64,000 nt of DNA from Scandinavium sp002470465. GTDB taxonomy: Bacteria > Pseudomonadota > Gammaproteobacteria > Enterobacterales > Enterobacteriaceae. Below the pieces are notes generated by a model that saw only the letters and a program-made list of their open reading frames with translations, had not been told where the DNA came from and ran no database searches. The position numbers and the translations under genes were made by a program. Shown here piece by piece: positions 11,511 to 19,435 of the stretch (positions are counted from its first letter, which is position 1; each line of letters begins with the position of its first letter). The stretch lies in assembly GCF_040750395.1 (NCBI RefSeq), contig NZ_JBFLVD010000008.1, positions 124,001 to 188,000 of the forward strand, in the 5' to 3' direction.

Positions 11511-11537
11511 AAAACCCGTCATTGACGGGTTTTTTTT
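11511..11537 (+). terminator. Bidirectional terminator between cspE and crcB
   Basis: Stem AACCCGTC / GACGGGTT with a 3-nt loop, with A/T tracts on both sides. It can end cspE on the plus strand and crcB on the minus strand. Confidence 0.92.
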
Positions 11538-11572
11538 CGTCTGTTGTTTCTGATGATCGTTCCGGTAAATTG

Positions 11573-11950
11573 TTAGCGCGCCGCTGAAAAAATCCACATT
11601 GCCGCTGCCGTCATGGCAAACGAACCCAGCAGGTTAACGGCCACGTTCATCAGCGCCCAGCCAAAACGCCCGTCCTGCATCAGGAATACCACTTCCGCTG
11701 AGAATGTCGAGAAGGTAGTCAGGCCGCCGCAAAAACCCGTTGTGATAAGCAGTTTCCACATCGGATCGATATGAGTCATCCGGTTAAACCACGCCAGCCC
11801 GGCGCCGATAATAAACGCCCCAAGCAGGTTAGCGGTCAACGTACCGAGCGGGAGTGCATGATGCAGTGGATTCAGACGCATACCGAGTAACCAGCGCATG
11901 ACGCTGCCGGTGCCCCCGCCAATAAAAACTGCTAAAAGGATTTGTAACAC
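11573..11950 (-). CDS. crcB: Fluoride exporter CrcB/Fluc
   Basis: This small membrane protein forms a dual-topology dimeric fluoride channel that lowers cytoplasmic fluoride. It has 125 aa and four helices. The family motifs are present: GGGTGSVMRW near the start, the pore Asn in TANLLGAF, and the phenylalanine-box segment GFCGGLTTFSTFS. The GTG at 11950 is chosen because AGGA lies 7 nt before it and it gives the E. coli N-terminus (MLQ). The in-frame TTG at 11956 lies too close to the ribosome site. It is convergent with cspE and divergent from ybeM. No fluoride riboswitch was recognised upstream. Confidence 0.93.
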   Translation of the reverse strand: MLQILLAVFIGGGTGSVMRWLLGMRLNPLHHALPLGTLTANLLGAFIIGAGLAWFNRMTHIDPMWKLLITTGFCGGLTTFSTFSAEVVFLMQDGRFGWALMNVAVNLLGSFAMTAAAMWIFSAAR

Positions 11951-12035
11951 CGCCAATTCCTGCTATTTGAATACTAAAGCGGATATCTTAGCGTCGTGCC
12001 GCACAATTGGCTACGACGAGAACCCTGGAGACTTT

Positions 12036-12827
12036 ATGCGCGTTGCTGCCGGACAATTTGCGGTCACCCCTGACTGGCCCACGAATGCCCAGACCTGCGT
12101 ATCTTTGATGCAGCAGGCACAGGCCTCTCAGGCGTCGCTTCTGGTGCTGCCAGAGGCGTTGCTGGCCCGGAGTGATAATGACCCTGACATGTCAGTGAAC
12201 TCGGCTCAGGGGCTGAATGGCGGCTTTTTAGCGCTATTGCTCGAAGAGAGCCGTTGCAACACACTGACGACCGTTCTGACTCTGCACGTGCCGACGAGCG
12301 AAGGGCGTGCCGCTAATACGCTGGTGGCGCTGCGCGGGGGCGAAATCATCGCGCAGTATCAGAAACTTCATCTCTACGATGCGTTCAGTATTCAGGAGTC
12401 AAAGCGGGTAGACGCCGGGAACGCACTACCGGAGCTTATCGAGGTGGAGGGCATGAAGATTGGTCTGATGACCTGCTACGACCTTCGTTTCCCCGAAATG
12501 GCTCTGGCGCAGGCGCTAAAAGGCGCAGAGCTTCTTGTTTTGCCGACCGCCTGGGTACGCGGCCCGTTGAAAGAGCATCACTGGGCTACTCTGCTGGCGG
12601 CGAGAGCGCTCGATACAACCTGCTACATTGTGGCGGCGGGCGAATGCGGCAACAAGAATATTGGGCAAAGCCGGATTGTAGATCCATTGGGCGTGACGTT
12701 AGCGGGGGCTGGCAGTATGCCGCAGCTGATTTTCGCTGATATTCAGCGTGATGTGGTTCAGCAGGTCCGCGACCAGCTGCCGATCCTTAAAAACCGGCGC
12801 TTTGCGCCACCGCAAATTATGCGCTGA
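12036..12827 (+). CDS. ybeM: Deaminated glutathione amidase (nitrilase superfamily, YbeM)
   Basis: This is a C-N hydrolase of the nitrilase superfamily, Nit1 branch, which removes the amide from deaminated glutathione as metabolite repair. The 263-aa protein has the Glu-Lys-Cys triad at Glu40 (VLPEALLAR), Lys110 (YQKLHLYD) and Cys147 (MTCYDLRFPE). Length and N-terminus (MRVAAGQF) match the E. coli family member. The ATG at 12036 is preferred over the longer open frame because GGAG precedes it and the conserved domain starts there. It is monocistronic, upstream of tatE. The activity assignment rests on family knowledge. Confidence 0.9.
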   Translation: MRVAAGQFAVTPDWPTNAQTCVSLMQQAQASQASLLVLPEALLARSDNDPDMSVNSAQGLNGGFLALLLEESRCNTLTTVLTLHVPTSEGRAANTLVALRGGEIIAQYQKLHLYDAFSIQESKRVDAGNALPELIEVEGMKIGLMTCYDLRFPEMALAQALKGAELLVLPTAWVRGPLKEHHWATLLAARALDTTCYIVAAGECGNKNIGQSRIVDPLGVTLAGAGSMPQLIFADIQRDVVQQVRDQLPILKNRRFAPPQIMR

Positions 12828-12951
12828 TTTTTTAATCAATGCTTGATTCACCTTGTTACAGATTGCTATTGTGTGCCCTCGCGAAATGACCGTTAATTAG
12901 CTACGGTTTTGTTGGCGCGTTTTGTAGCCTGTTTTAATCAAGAAGGTATCT

Positions 12952-13155
12952 ATGGGTGAGATTAGTATTACCAAGCTGCTGGTGGTGGCCGCACTGATCG
13001 TGCTGGTGTTCGGCACCAAAAAATTGCGTACGCTGGGCGGAGACCTGGGTTCGGCAATTAAAGGCTTCAAGAAAGCCATGAGCGAAGACGACACCGCCGC
13101 GAAGAAAAGCGCGGAAGACGAAGTCCCGGCAGAAAAACTCTCTCATAAAGAGTAA
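12952..13155 (+). CDS. tatE: Sec-independent translocase subunit TatE
   Basis: This is a TatA paralogue that joins the twin-arginine translocation pore in the inner membrane. At 67 aa it has the same length as E. coli TatE. A single N-terminal transmembrane helix (about residues 5-21) is followed by the conserved FG hinge (VFGTKKLRTLGGDLG), then an amphipathic helix and a charged Lys/Glu-rich tail. AAGGT precedes the ATG. It stands alone, away from tatABC, as in other enterobacteria. Confidence 0.95.
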   Translation: MGEISITKLLVVAALIVLVFGTKKLRTLGGDLGSAIKGFKKAMSEDDTAAKKSAEDEVPAEKLSHKE

Positions 13156-13228
13156 CGGCGCAGCCGAAACAGCCGGAAGTTAGCGTTTCTCTTCACAGGT
13201 CTGTTTACCGACGCCACGAGTTTAACAG

Positions 13229-13270
13229 AGAGGCCGCAACAGGGTCCGTTGCGGCCTCTTGTCGTTTTTC
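13229..13270 (+). terminator. Terminator of tatE
   Basis: A perfect 12-base stem (AGAGGCCGCAAC / GTTGCGGCCTCT) has a 7-nt loop, followed by a broken T tract (TGTCGTTTTT). Confidence 0.8.
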
Positions 13271-13344
13271 AGGTCATTGACTGAAAACGTTGCAACTAAC
13301 TGTTACACCACTTCGTTGGGCTGGGTTTAGCAGGACGAGAAAAC

Positions 13345-13378
13345 AAAAAGGCCGCTGCTTTTACGCAGCGGCCTTTTT
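13345..13378 (-). terminator. Bidirectional terminator of lipA
   Basis: A perfect 14-base stem including flanking A5/T5 (AAAAAGGCCGCTGC / GCAGCGGCCTTTTT) lies 15 nt after the lipA stop. It also works on the plus strand behind tatE. Confidence 0.92.
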
Positions 13379-13392
13379 GTCAGCAGAGCGAA

Positions 13393-14358
13393 TTACTTCA
13401 CTTCCATGCCTTTGGCTTGCAAATCTGCATGGTAAGAAGAACGCACGAAAGGCCCGCAGGCGGCGTGGGTGAAGCCCATCGCCAGCGCTTCGGCTTTCAT
13501 TTCATCAAACTCATCCGGGCTGACATAGCGCTGTACCGGCAGGTGGTGACGGCTAGGCTGCAGATACTGGCCCAGGGTCAGCATCGTTACGCCGTGGCGA
13601 CGCAGATCGCGCATGACTTCAATGATTTCAGCGTTCGTTTCGCCTAAGCCAACCATCAGACCTGATTTCGTCGGGATATCCGGATGCGCTTCTTTAAAAC
13701 GCTCCAGCAGCTTCAGAGACCAGTTGTAGTCTGCGCCTGGACGTACCTGGCGGTAAACGCGTGGAACGTTCTCCAGGTTGTGGTTGAAGACGTCTGGTGG
13801 CGTGGCGGTGAGGATCTCCAGCGCGCGATCCATACGACCACGGAAATCCGGGACCAGCGTTTCGATTTTAATATTCGGGCTTTTTTCACGGATGGCGTCG
13901 ATGCAGTCCGCAAAGTGCTGAGCACCGCCGTCGCGCAGATCGTCGCGGTCAACGGAGGTAATCACCACGTAGCGCAGCGCCATGTCGGCGATGGTTTGTG
14001 CCAGCTTCTGCGGCTCATTAGCATCCGGTGCAACCGGGCGGCCGTGGGCTACGTCGCAGAACGGACAGCGGCGGGTGCAAATTGCACCGAGGATCATAAA
14101 GGTGGCTGTGCCGTGGTTAAAACATTCCGCGAGGTTCGGGCAGGAGGCTTCTTCGCACACTGAGTGCAGGCCGTTTTTACGCATGGCCGCTTTGATACCC
14201 TGAATACGGGTGGAATCAGCCGGCAGTTTGATTTTCATCCACTCCGGTTTTCTCAGCAGCGCTTCGCGCTCAGTAGCCACGTTTTTAACCGGGATAAGGG
14301 CCATTTTATCGGCGTCGCGGTACTTAACACCGCGTTCCATCACAATGGGTTTACTCAT
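13393..14358 (-). CDS. lipA: Lipoyl synthase LipA
   Basis: This radical-SAM enzyme inserts two sulfurs into octanoyl groups on lipoyl domains of 2-oxoacid dehydrogenases and the glycine cleavage system. It has 321 aa, as in E. coli. The auxiliary [4Fe-4S] cluster cysteines are Cys68, Cys73 and Cys79 (CEEASCPNLAEC). The radical-SAM cluster is Cys94, Cys98 and Cys101 (CTRRCPFC). The C-terminal RSSYH serine that ligates the auxiliary cluster is present. It is the last gene of the lip block and is separated from lipB by ybeF, as in E. coli. Confidence 0.98.
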   Translation of the reverse strand: MSKPIVMERGVKYRDADKMALIPVKNVATEREALLRKPEWMKIKLPADSTRIQGIKAAMRKNGLHSVCEEASCPNLAECFNHGTATFMILGAICTRRCPFCDVAHGRPVAPDANEPQKLAQTIADMALRYVVITSVDRDDLRDGGAQHFADCIDAIREKSPNIKIETLVPDFRGRMDRALEILTATPPDVFNHNLENVPRVYRQVRPGADYNWSLKLLERFKEAHPDIPTKSGLMVGLGETNAEIIEVMRDLRRHGVTMLTLGQYLQPSRHHLPVQRYVSPDEFDEMKAEALAMGFTHAACGPFVRSSYHADLQAKGMEVK

Positions 14359-14570
14359 AGCGTGCGTGTTCCAGTTGCGAGTAACGAAGGAAAGCGTTTC
14401 AATTCAAGGGAATGTTGTATTTATCAACTATTTTTGAATCAGATGGCTGGCAGTATAGCATTAATCAGGTGGATAAAGCAGCCTGCCAGCCCGGCAATTT
14501 GTAAAGCAGATGTTGCTTTATGTGCTTAATCACGCTGGATAAAGCAGATGAAAGGCGGGGTTCAGCCGGC

Positions 14571-15524
14571 TCAGAAGGCCTGGCGAATAGCGGTAATGAC
14601 GCTTTGCAGTACCGGGTCACGCATGCTGAGCTTATTGTAATGCAGTGAAAAATCGACAGATTCATCTCTTAATGGTGCGAAATCCACCACCTGCAACGGC
14701 CAGCAGCGGGCGAAAAGTTCAAAGCAGCGGGCTGGCATCAGGCCAACGAGTTCGCTGCTGCCGATCAGGGCGGCAATCGTCACAAGGTTGTAACTGCTGA
14801 AGCTGATACGCTGATCGGGGAACATTTCATGCAGCCGCTTGCGTAAATCGGTATGGGCGGCGCCCTCCATCATCAGCAACGTATATTCATAGTGACTCAG
14901 CGACTCTTTGGTGTGCGGCGTTTTAAACAGCGGGTGCCCGGCGCGTGCCACCAGCACGATCCGGTCGTTATACAGCACATGATGGCTCAGGGCGCGTGCG
15001 TTGTGAACATTGCTGTCGATGATGAGATCCGTCTGGAACTGGCTCAGCTGGAGGCCGACGTCGGTGATCGGGATATTACGCAGCAGAAGCTGCGGGAATT
15101 TATCTTTAATGGTCTGGTAGATGGCTGGCATCACCACAGCACCTACCGTTGGCGACGTACCAATGGTGATGGTGCGCTGTTTATCATAGCTGCCGGTTAA
15201 ATCGAGCGCGCCCAGAATCGACTCGAGGCCCTGGCTGATGTATTCATGGAGATGCGTGGCGTAGGCCGTGGGGGTCACGCCCTGGCCTTTGCGGATGAAC
15301 AGCGGATCGGGAAATATTGTGCGCAGCTTCTGAATAGACTGGCTAATAGCCGATGGCGTGAGATTCAGAATTTTCGCAGCATTAACGATGCCTTTGTGTA
15401 CATATACGGCTTCGAAAATCGTCAACAGGTTGAGATCGATATTTCGCAGCGTCCGGAAGATTTGCGGCGTATCACTCTCAAGACGAGGATTTATTCGGCT
15501 TTCCGGCTGATCGTTATATTCCAC
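14571..15524 (-). CDS. ybeF: LysR-family transcriptional regulator YbeF
   Basis: This is a 317-aa LysR-type regulator. The N-terminal winged helix-turn-helix covers about residues 28-90 (LRNIDLNLLTIFEAVYVHKG, AAKILNLTPSAISQSIQKLR) and the effector-binding domain about 117-310. It starts with GTG preceded by GGAG. It sits between lipA and lipB, on the same strand, as in E. coli. Its ligand and regulon were not recognised. A dyad just upstream of its start (15541-15557) fits the T-N11-A pattern of LysR operators and may be autoregulatory. Confidence 0.9.
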   Translation of the reverse strand: MEYNDQPESRINPRLESDTPQIFRTLRNIDLNLLTIFEAVYVHKGIVNAAKILNLTPSAISQSIQKLRTIFPDPLFIRKGQGVTPTAYATHLHEYISQGLESILGALDLTGSYDKQRTITIGTSPTVGAVVMPAIYQTIKDKFPQLLLRNIPITDVGLQLSQFQTDLIIDSNVHNARALSHHVLYNDRIVLVARAGHPLFKTPHTKESLSHYEYTLLMMEGAAHTDLRKRLHEMFPDQRISFSSYNLVTIAALIGSSELVGLMPARCFELFARCWPLQVVDFAPLRDESVDFSLHYNKLSMRDPVLQSVITAIRQAF

Positions 15525-15540
15525 ACTTGTACTCCGTATT

Positions 15541-15557
15541 CATTCACAATATGAATG
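15541..15557. promoter_or_regulatory. Candidate LysR-type operator upstream of ybeF
   Basis: The inverted repeat CATTCA-N5-TGAATG contains T-N11-A, 16 nt before the ybeF GTG. The rest of 15525-15825 is AT-rich with no ORF, and a direct repeat TAATATATT at 15819-15827 and 15834-15842 overlaps the lipB end. Confidence 0.4.
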
Positions 15558-15825
15558 ATAGTTGAAAAGGTATTTATTGTTATTATGCTTTTGAGAAATC
15601 GGTTTACGCGGAGACAGGATTTAGTTCACGTTGAACAATGAGTTACATCTTGGACTGCGGAACCTTCTCGCTTTTTGGTGGTGGTGTTAATGTAAAATTT
15701 TGTTTGTGGCGAAGTAACTTTGCCGCCTGGCGAAGGAAAAATATAGAAAGTCAGGTTTAATGTAAAGGAAAACCAGGCAAAAGGGGCTGGGACCCGACAC
15801 AATATCAGGTCCGCTATATAATATA

Positions 15826-16467
15826 TTAAGCCGTAATATATTTATGAGGTGGATTGTTTAGCAGTGCTAAAAACTTAGAGATAAGGACCGGTGAAATATT
15901 TTCCGGTCTGGCGTCCGCACGCCATTGTTGCATTTGCGTCATTTCCATCCCGGCATAGCCACACGGGTTTATGCGTAAAAACGGCGATAAATCCATGGCG
16001 ATATTCAGCGCCAGCCCATGAAATGAGCAGCCTTTACGGATGCGCAAGCCCAGAGAGCAAATCTTCTTTTCCCCTACGTAAACGCCCGGGGCATCGGCAC
16101 GAGGGTGGGATTCAATATCAAACTCTGCCAGGGTGTTAACCACGGTTTGCTCAAGCAGAGTGACCAGTTCGCGCACGCCCAGCTTGCGGCGTTTTAAGTC
16201 CAGAAGTACATACATGACCTGCTGGCCTGGCCCGTGGTAGGTCACCTGGCCGCCGCGATCGCTCTGAATAACGGGAATGTCGCCCGGCACCAGTACATGC
16301 TCCGCTTTCCCGGCCTGGCCCTGGGTAAACACAGGCTGATGCTCAACCAGCCAGATTTCGTCCGGAGTGGTTTCATCGCGCTGGTCGGTAAAGTCATGCA
16401 TCGCCTGAGAGACAGGCTCATAGGGCTGTACGCCAAGCTGGCGGACGAGAAGGGTGTTGAGATCCAA
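15826..16467 (-). CDS. lipB: Octanoyltransferase LipB
   Basis: This enzyme transfers octanoate from acyl carrier protein to lipoyl domains, the step before LipA. The 213-aa protein has the catalytic dyad Cys169 (RINPCGYAGME) and Lys135 (VGEKKICSLG), and the conserved SDRGGQVTYHGPGQ segment. The start is a TTG preceded by GGAG at 8 nt; no in-frame ATG lies near the conserved N-terminus. It follows ybeD at about 90 nt, with a hairpin between them. The last 25 residues diverge most from the E. coli protein as remembered. Confidence 0.96.
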   Translation of the reverse strand: MDLNTLLVRQLGVQPYEPVSQAMHDFTDQRDETTPDEIWLVEHQPVFTQGQAGKAEHVLVPGDIPVIQSDRGGQVTYHGPGQQVMYVLLDLKRRKLGVRELVTLLEQTVVNTLAEFDIESHPRADAPGVYVGEKKICSLGLRIRKGCSFHGLALNIAMDLSPFLRINPCGYAGMEMTQMQQWRADARPENISPVLISKFLALLNNPPHKYITA

Positions 16468-16528
16468 AACGACAACTCCGCGGAAAGGGAAAACAGGAGT
16501 GGGAGTATATCACAGCGGGAGGAAGAGA

Positions 16529-16550
16529 TTGCCCGGCGTGTGCCGGGCAA
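16529..16550 (-). repeat. Hairpin between ybeD and lipB
   Basis: Perfect nine-base stem TTGCCCGGC / GCCGGGCAA with loop GTGT and no T tract. It resembles a half REP unit and may stabilise the ybeD mRNA end. Confidence 0.6.
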
Positions 16551-16555
16551 AGGGA

Positions 16556-16819
16556 TTACAGCACCATACGAACGATTTCGATATTTCCCAGCTCTTCGTA
16601 CAGGGTTTCAACCTGCTCGATGTGGGTTGCGTTGATGGTGATAGAAACCGAGTGGTAGTTGCCTTTGCTGCTCGGTTTTACCTGTGGAGAGTAATCACCT
16701 GGCGCATGGCGCTGCACCACTTCCACCACCTGGTCAACCAGCTCAGGCTTCGCCAGACCCATCACCTTGTAGGTGAATGAAGTAGGGAATTCAAGCAGTT
16801 CGTTAAGTTTGGTTTTCAT
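16556..16819 (-). CDS. ybeD: DUF493 protein YbeD
   Basis: This 87-aa conserved protein has the DUF493 fold, which resembles an ACT regulatory domain. It matches E. coli YbeD along its length (MKTKLNELLEFPTSFTYKVM...). The biochemical role is not established. Its constant position between dacA and lipB has suggested a link to lipoate metabolism or to the cell-wall genes, but that is context only. The dacA terminator lies just upstream, so it probably has its own promoter. Confidence 0.92.
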   Translation of the reverse strand: MKTKLNELLEFPTSFTYKVMGLAKPELVDQVVEVVQRHAPGDYSPQVKPSSKGNYHSVSITINATHIEQVETLYEELGNIEIVRMVL

Positions 16820-16843
16820 GTCAGCTCCGGTGGTTTTAAAAGC

Positions 16844-16872
16844 ACTGCTCCCGCGCAGGGCACGGGAGCAGT
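16844..16872 (-). terminator. Terminator of dacA
   Basis: Ten-base stem ACTGCTCCCG / CGGGAGCAGT with a 9-nt loop, followed on the minus strand by GCTTTT. It lies 54 nt after the dacA stop. Confidence 0.8.
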
Positions 16873-16926
16873 AATAGTCATGCGTAGTATATGGGGATGG
16901 AAATCACACTTTCAAGCGTCTATTTT

Positions 16927-18126
16927 TTAACCAAACCAGTGGTGGAACATTAATTTAATGTAATCAATGATCTTACCGAAGAAGTTGCCTTCCGGGATTT
17001 CCTGGAGCACCACCAGAGGACGCTGTTCAATGGTTTTGCCATCAAGCTGGAAGTTGATGGTGCCGACGACCTGGTTTTTCTGCAGCGGAGCGTGCAGCTC
17101 GGTGTTGTTCAGCACGTAGCTTGCTTTCAGATCCTTCATGCGACCGCGTGGAATAGTCAGGTAAACGTCTTTATCTACGCCCAGCGAGGCGCGATCGGTG
17201 TCACCAAACCAGGCGGGTTCAGAGGCAAACTCTTTGCCTGCTTTCAGTGGGTTGACGGTTTCGAAGAAGCGGAAGCCCCAGGTCAGCAGCTTTTTACTTT
17301 CCGTTTCGCGGCCCTTGAAGGTACGTCCGCCCATGACGGCAGAGACCAGACGCATCTGTCCTTCCGTGGCGGAAGCCACGAGGTTATAGCCCGCTTTATC
17401 CGTGTGGCCGGTTTTGATGCCGTCCACGTTCAGGCTGTTATCCCACAGTAAACCGTTACGGTTCATCTGGCGGATGCCGTTAAAGGTAAACTCTTTTTCT
17501 TTGTAGATGGTGTACTCGTTCGGCACGTCACGGATCAGCGCCTGGCCAATCAGCGCCATATCGCGCGCCGAGCTGTACTGACCGTCAGCATCCAGGCCAT
17601 GAACGGTCTGGAAGTGGGAGTTTTTCAGGCCCAGCGCGGCGACGTAGCTGTTCATCAGACCGACGAACGCATCCTGACTTCCGGCAACGTAATCGGCCAT
17701 CGCGACGCAGGCATCGTTGCCGGACTGCAGGTTGATCCCACGAATCAGCTGGGAAACCGGCACCTGCATGCCTGGCTTGAGGAACATCAGGGAAGAGCCT
17801 TTGAATACCGGGTTACCGGTCGCCCAGGCGTCGGTACCCACGGTCACCAGATCGGATTCCTTGAACTTACCCGCTTTCATTGCCTGACCGATGACGTAGC
17901 TGGTCATCATTTTGGTCAGGCTGGCAGGATCGCGACGAGCGTCTGCGTTCTGCTCGGCGAGGACTTTGCCTGAGTTGTAATCGATCAGAATGTAGGATTC
18001 TGCGTCAATCTGCGGAACGCCAGGAATCATGGTTTTGATGTTCAGGTCATCAGCGTGTGCGGCGGAAGTCAGTGCGGCAACGGACAGCGCAGTGATGAGT
18101 AAACGAGCAGAGAAAGAGGTCTTCAT
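16927..18126 (-). CDS. dacA: D-alanyl-D-alanine carboxypeptidase PBP5
   Basis: This is the major DD-carboxypeptidase. It trims pentapeptide side chains of peptidoglycan from the periplasmic face of the inner membrane. The 399-aa precursor has a signal peptide ending AHA-DD (residue 26). Active-site motifs are SLTK (Ser69, Lys72), SGN (135-137) and KTG (238-240). A beta-rich second domain is followed by a C-terminal amphipathic membrane anchor (FFGKIIDYIKLMFHHWFG). The open frame extends to 18198, but the ATG at 18126 begins the signal peptide. It is downstream of rlpA in the mrd cluster. Confidence 0.97.
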   Translation of the reverse strand: MKTSFSARLLITALSVAALTSAAHADDLNIKTMIPGVPQIDAESYILIDYNSGKVLAEQNADARRDPASLTKMMTSYVIGQAMKAGKFKESDLVTVGTDAWATGNPVFKGSSLMFLKPGMQVPVSQLIRGINLQSGNDACVAMADYVAGSQDAFVGLMNSYVAALGLKNSHFQTVHGLDADGQYSSARDMALIGQALIRDVPNEYTIYKEKEFTFNGIRQMNRNGLLWDNSLNVDGIKTGHTDKAGYNLVASATEGQMRLVSAVMGGRTFKGRETESKKLLTWGFRFFETVNPLKAGKEFASEPAWFGDTDRASLGVDKDVYLTIPRGRMKDLKASYVLNNTELHAPLQKNQVVGTINFQLDGKTIEQRPLVVLQEIPEGNFFGKIIDYIKLMFHHWFG

Positions 18127-18264
18127 GGTCAGAACAACGACATCCGTGATGGAGTGAAAAAAGTGCCTAACTATAGCAAATGCGCTGAGGGCAGGCATCC
18201 TGCAATGCGTATGAGATTGTTAATGGTTATAACATTCGCACGGCGTTAAGGATGCCTTTCCCGA

Positions 18265-19425
18265 TTAGTTGGCGTGAGTAATGAATGACTGCAGCTGCGC
18301 CTCGCTTTGCAGACGCTGCTGTAAGGTACCTGCCTCGGTCTTGCTGCTGAACGGACCTAACTGGATACGCCAGACGGCACCGTTTTGCGTCACACGGCCC
18401 GGCACGGAAAATTGCTGGCTCAGACGCTGCTGGTATTGCTGTGCACGGCCCTGATCGCTGACGGCGCCCACCTGAACAACGTAGCTGCCGCTGGATGCAG
18501 CAGGCGCGGCAACTGGCGCAGCTGCCGGAGCTACGGCACCTTGCGTAGAGCCAGGTGCCGTAACCGGTGCGTTCTGCGTGGCGACAGGCTGAGCTGCGGG
18601 TTGTGCAGTAACCGGCTGTGCAGCAGCAGGTTGTGCAGCAGGTTCGCTGCCTTCCAGAACGCCGTTGTTAAGCGGTGTTGGCGCGCCGAGGAAGCCGCTG
18701 CTGTTAACTGGTGCGCCCGTGCTGTCCTCCGGTTTTAGCGTGTCGTTGCTTATCGCGCGCACGTTGCCCTGCGGAGTCTGATCTTGTGGAACCGAGGAGG
18801 CGCTACCCATGCCGCCATTCAAATCCGGGCGAGCGGGCAGGGCGTAAGTCTGTTTGGCGATGGTCGTACAGGTGGTACCCGGGCCGGACATCGTGCCGTC
18901 CTGCGCCACAATAATCGGGTCGATCCGCACTTTGGTGTTGTTCGACGTATTCAGGCGATCGGCTGCGGCGCGGGAGAGCGAGATGACGCGATCGTTGCCA
19001 TAAGGGCCACGATCGTTAATGCGCACAATCAGCATGCGACCGTTCGCCAGGTTGGTGATACGTGCGTAGCTTGGGATTGGCAGCGTTGGATGCGCCGCAG
19101 TGAGCTGTGTCGGGTCAAAGGCTTCGCCGGAGGCGGTCAGGTTACTGCCGGGTTCCGCATCGTAAATTGCCGCAAAGCCTGCCTGGCTGAAGTTGGCCGG
19201 ATCCTGAACGATTTTAAAGTTCTTGCCGTCGCGCTGGTAATCCTGATTCACCGTTGGATTCGGGAGTTCATAGCGTGGCTCAGCGCCCGTGATTTCTGTT
19301 ACGGGGCCGTTGCAGACTGCCGGCTGCGGTGCGGTGATGGTCTGCTGCTGCTGCCCATCATCACTTGAACACGCGGCGAGCATACCCGCGGCAATACAGA
19401 TCCCAAGCCATTGTTTACGCATCAT
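18265..19425 (-). CDS. rlpA: Septal-ring lytic transglycosylase lipoprotein RlpA
   Basis: This is an outer-membrane lipoprotein of the septal ring. The family includes a lytic transglycosylase acting on denuded glycan in Pseudomonas. The 386-aa precursor has a lipobox GMLAAC (Cys19). The double-psi barrel domain covers about residues 78-170 (AAIYDAEPGSNLTASGEAFDP, RINDRGPYGNDRVISLS). A long Ala/Pro/Gln/Thr-rich linker spans about 255-315, and the C-terminal SPOR domain (YVVQVGAVSD...) binds denuded peptidoglycan. Two adjacent ATGs (19425, 19422) are possible starts; E. coli numbering would use the second. Confidence 0.94.
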   Translation of the reverse strand: MMRKQWLGICIAAGMLAACSSDDGQQQQTITAPQPAVCNGPVTEITGAEPRYELPNPTVNQDYQRDGKNFKIVQDPANFSQAGFAAIYDAEPGSNLTASGEAFDPTQLTAAHPTLPIPSYARITNLANGRMLIVRINDRGPYGNDRVISLSRAAADRLNTSNNTKVRIDPIIVAQDGTMSGPGTTCTTIAKQTYALPARPDLNGGMGSASSVPQDQTPQGNVRAISNDTLKPEDSTGAPVNSSGFLGAPTPLNNGVLEGSEPAAQPAAAQPVTAQPAAQPVATQNAPVTAPGSTQGAVAPAAAPVAAPAASSGSYVVQVGAVSDQGRAQQYQQRLSQQFSVPGRVTQNGAVWRIQLGPFSSKTEAGTLQQRLQSEAQLQSFITHAN

Positions 19426-19435
19426 TGCGCACCCC

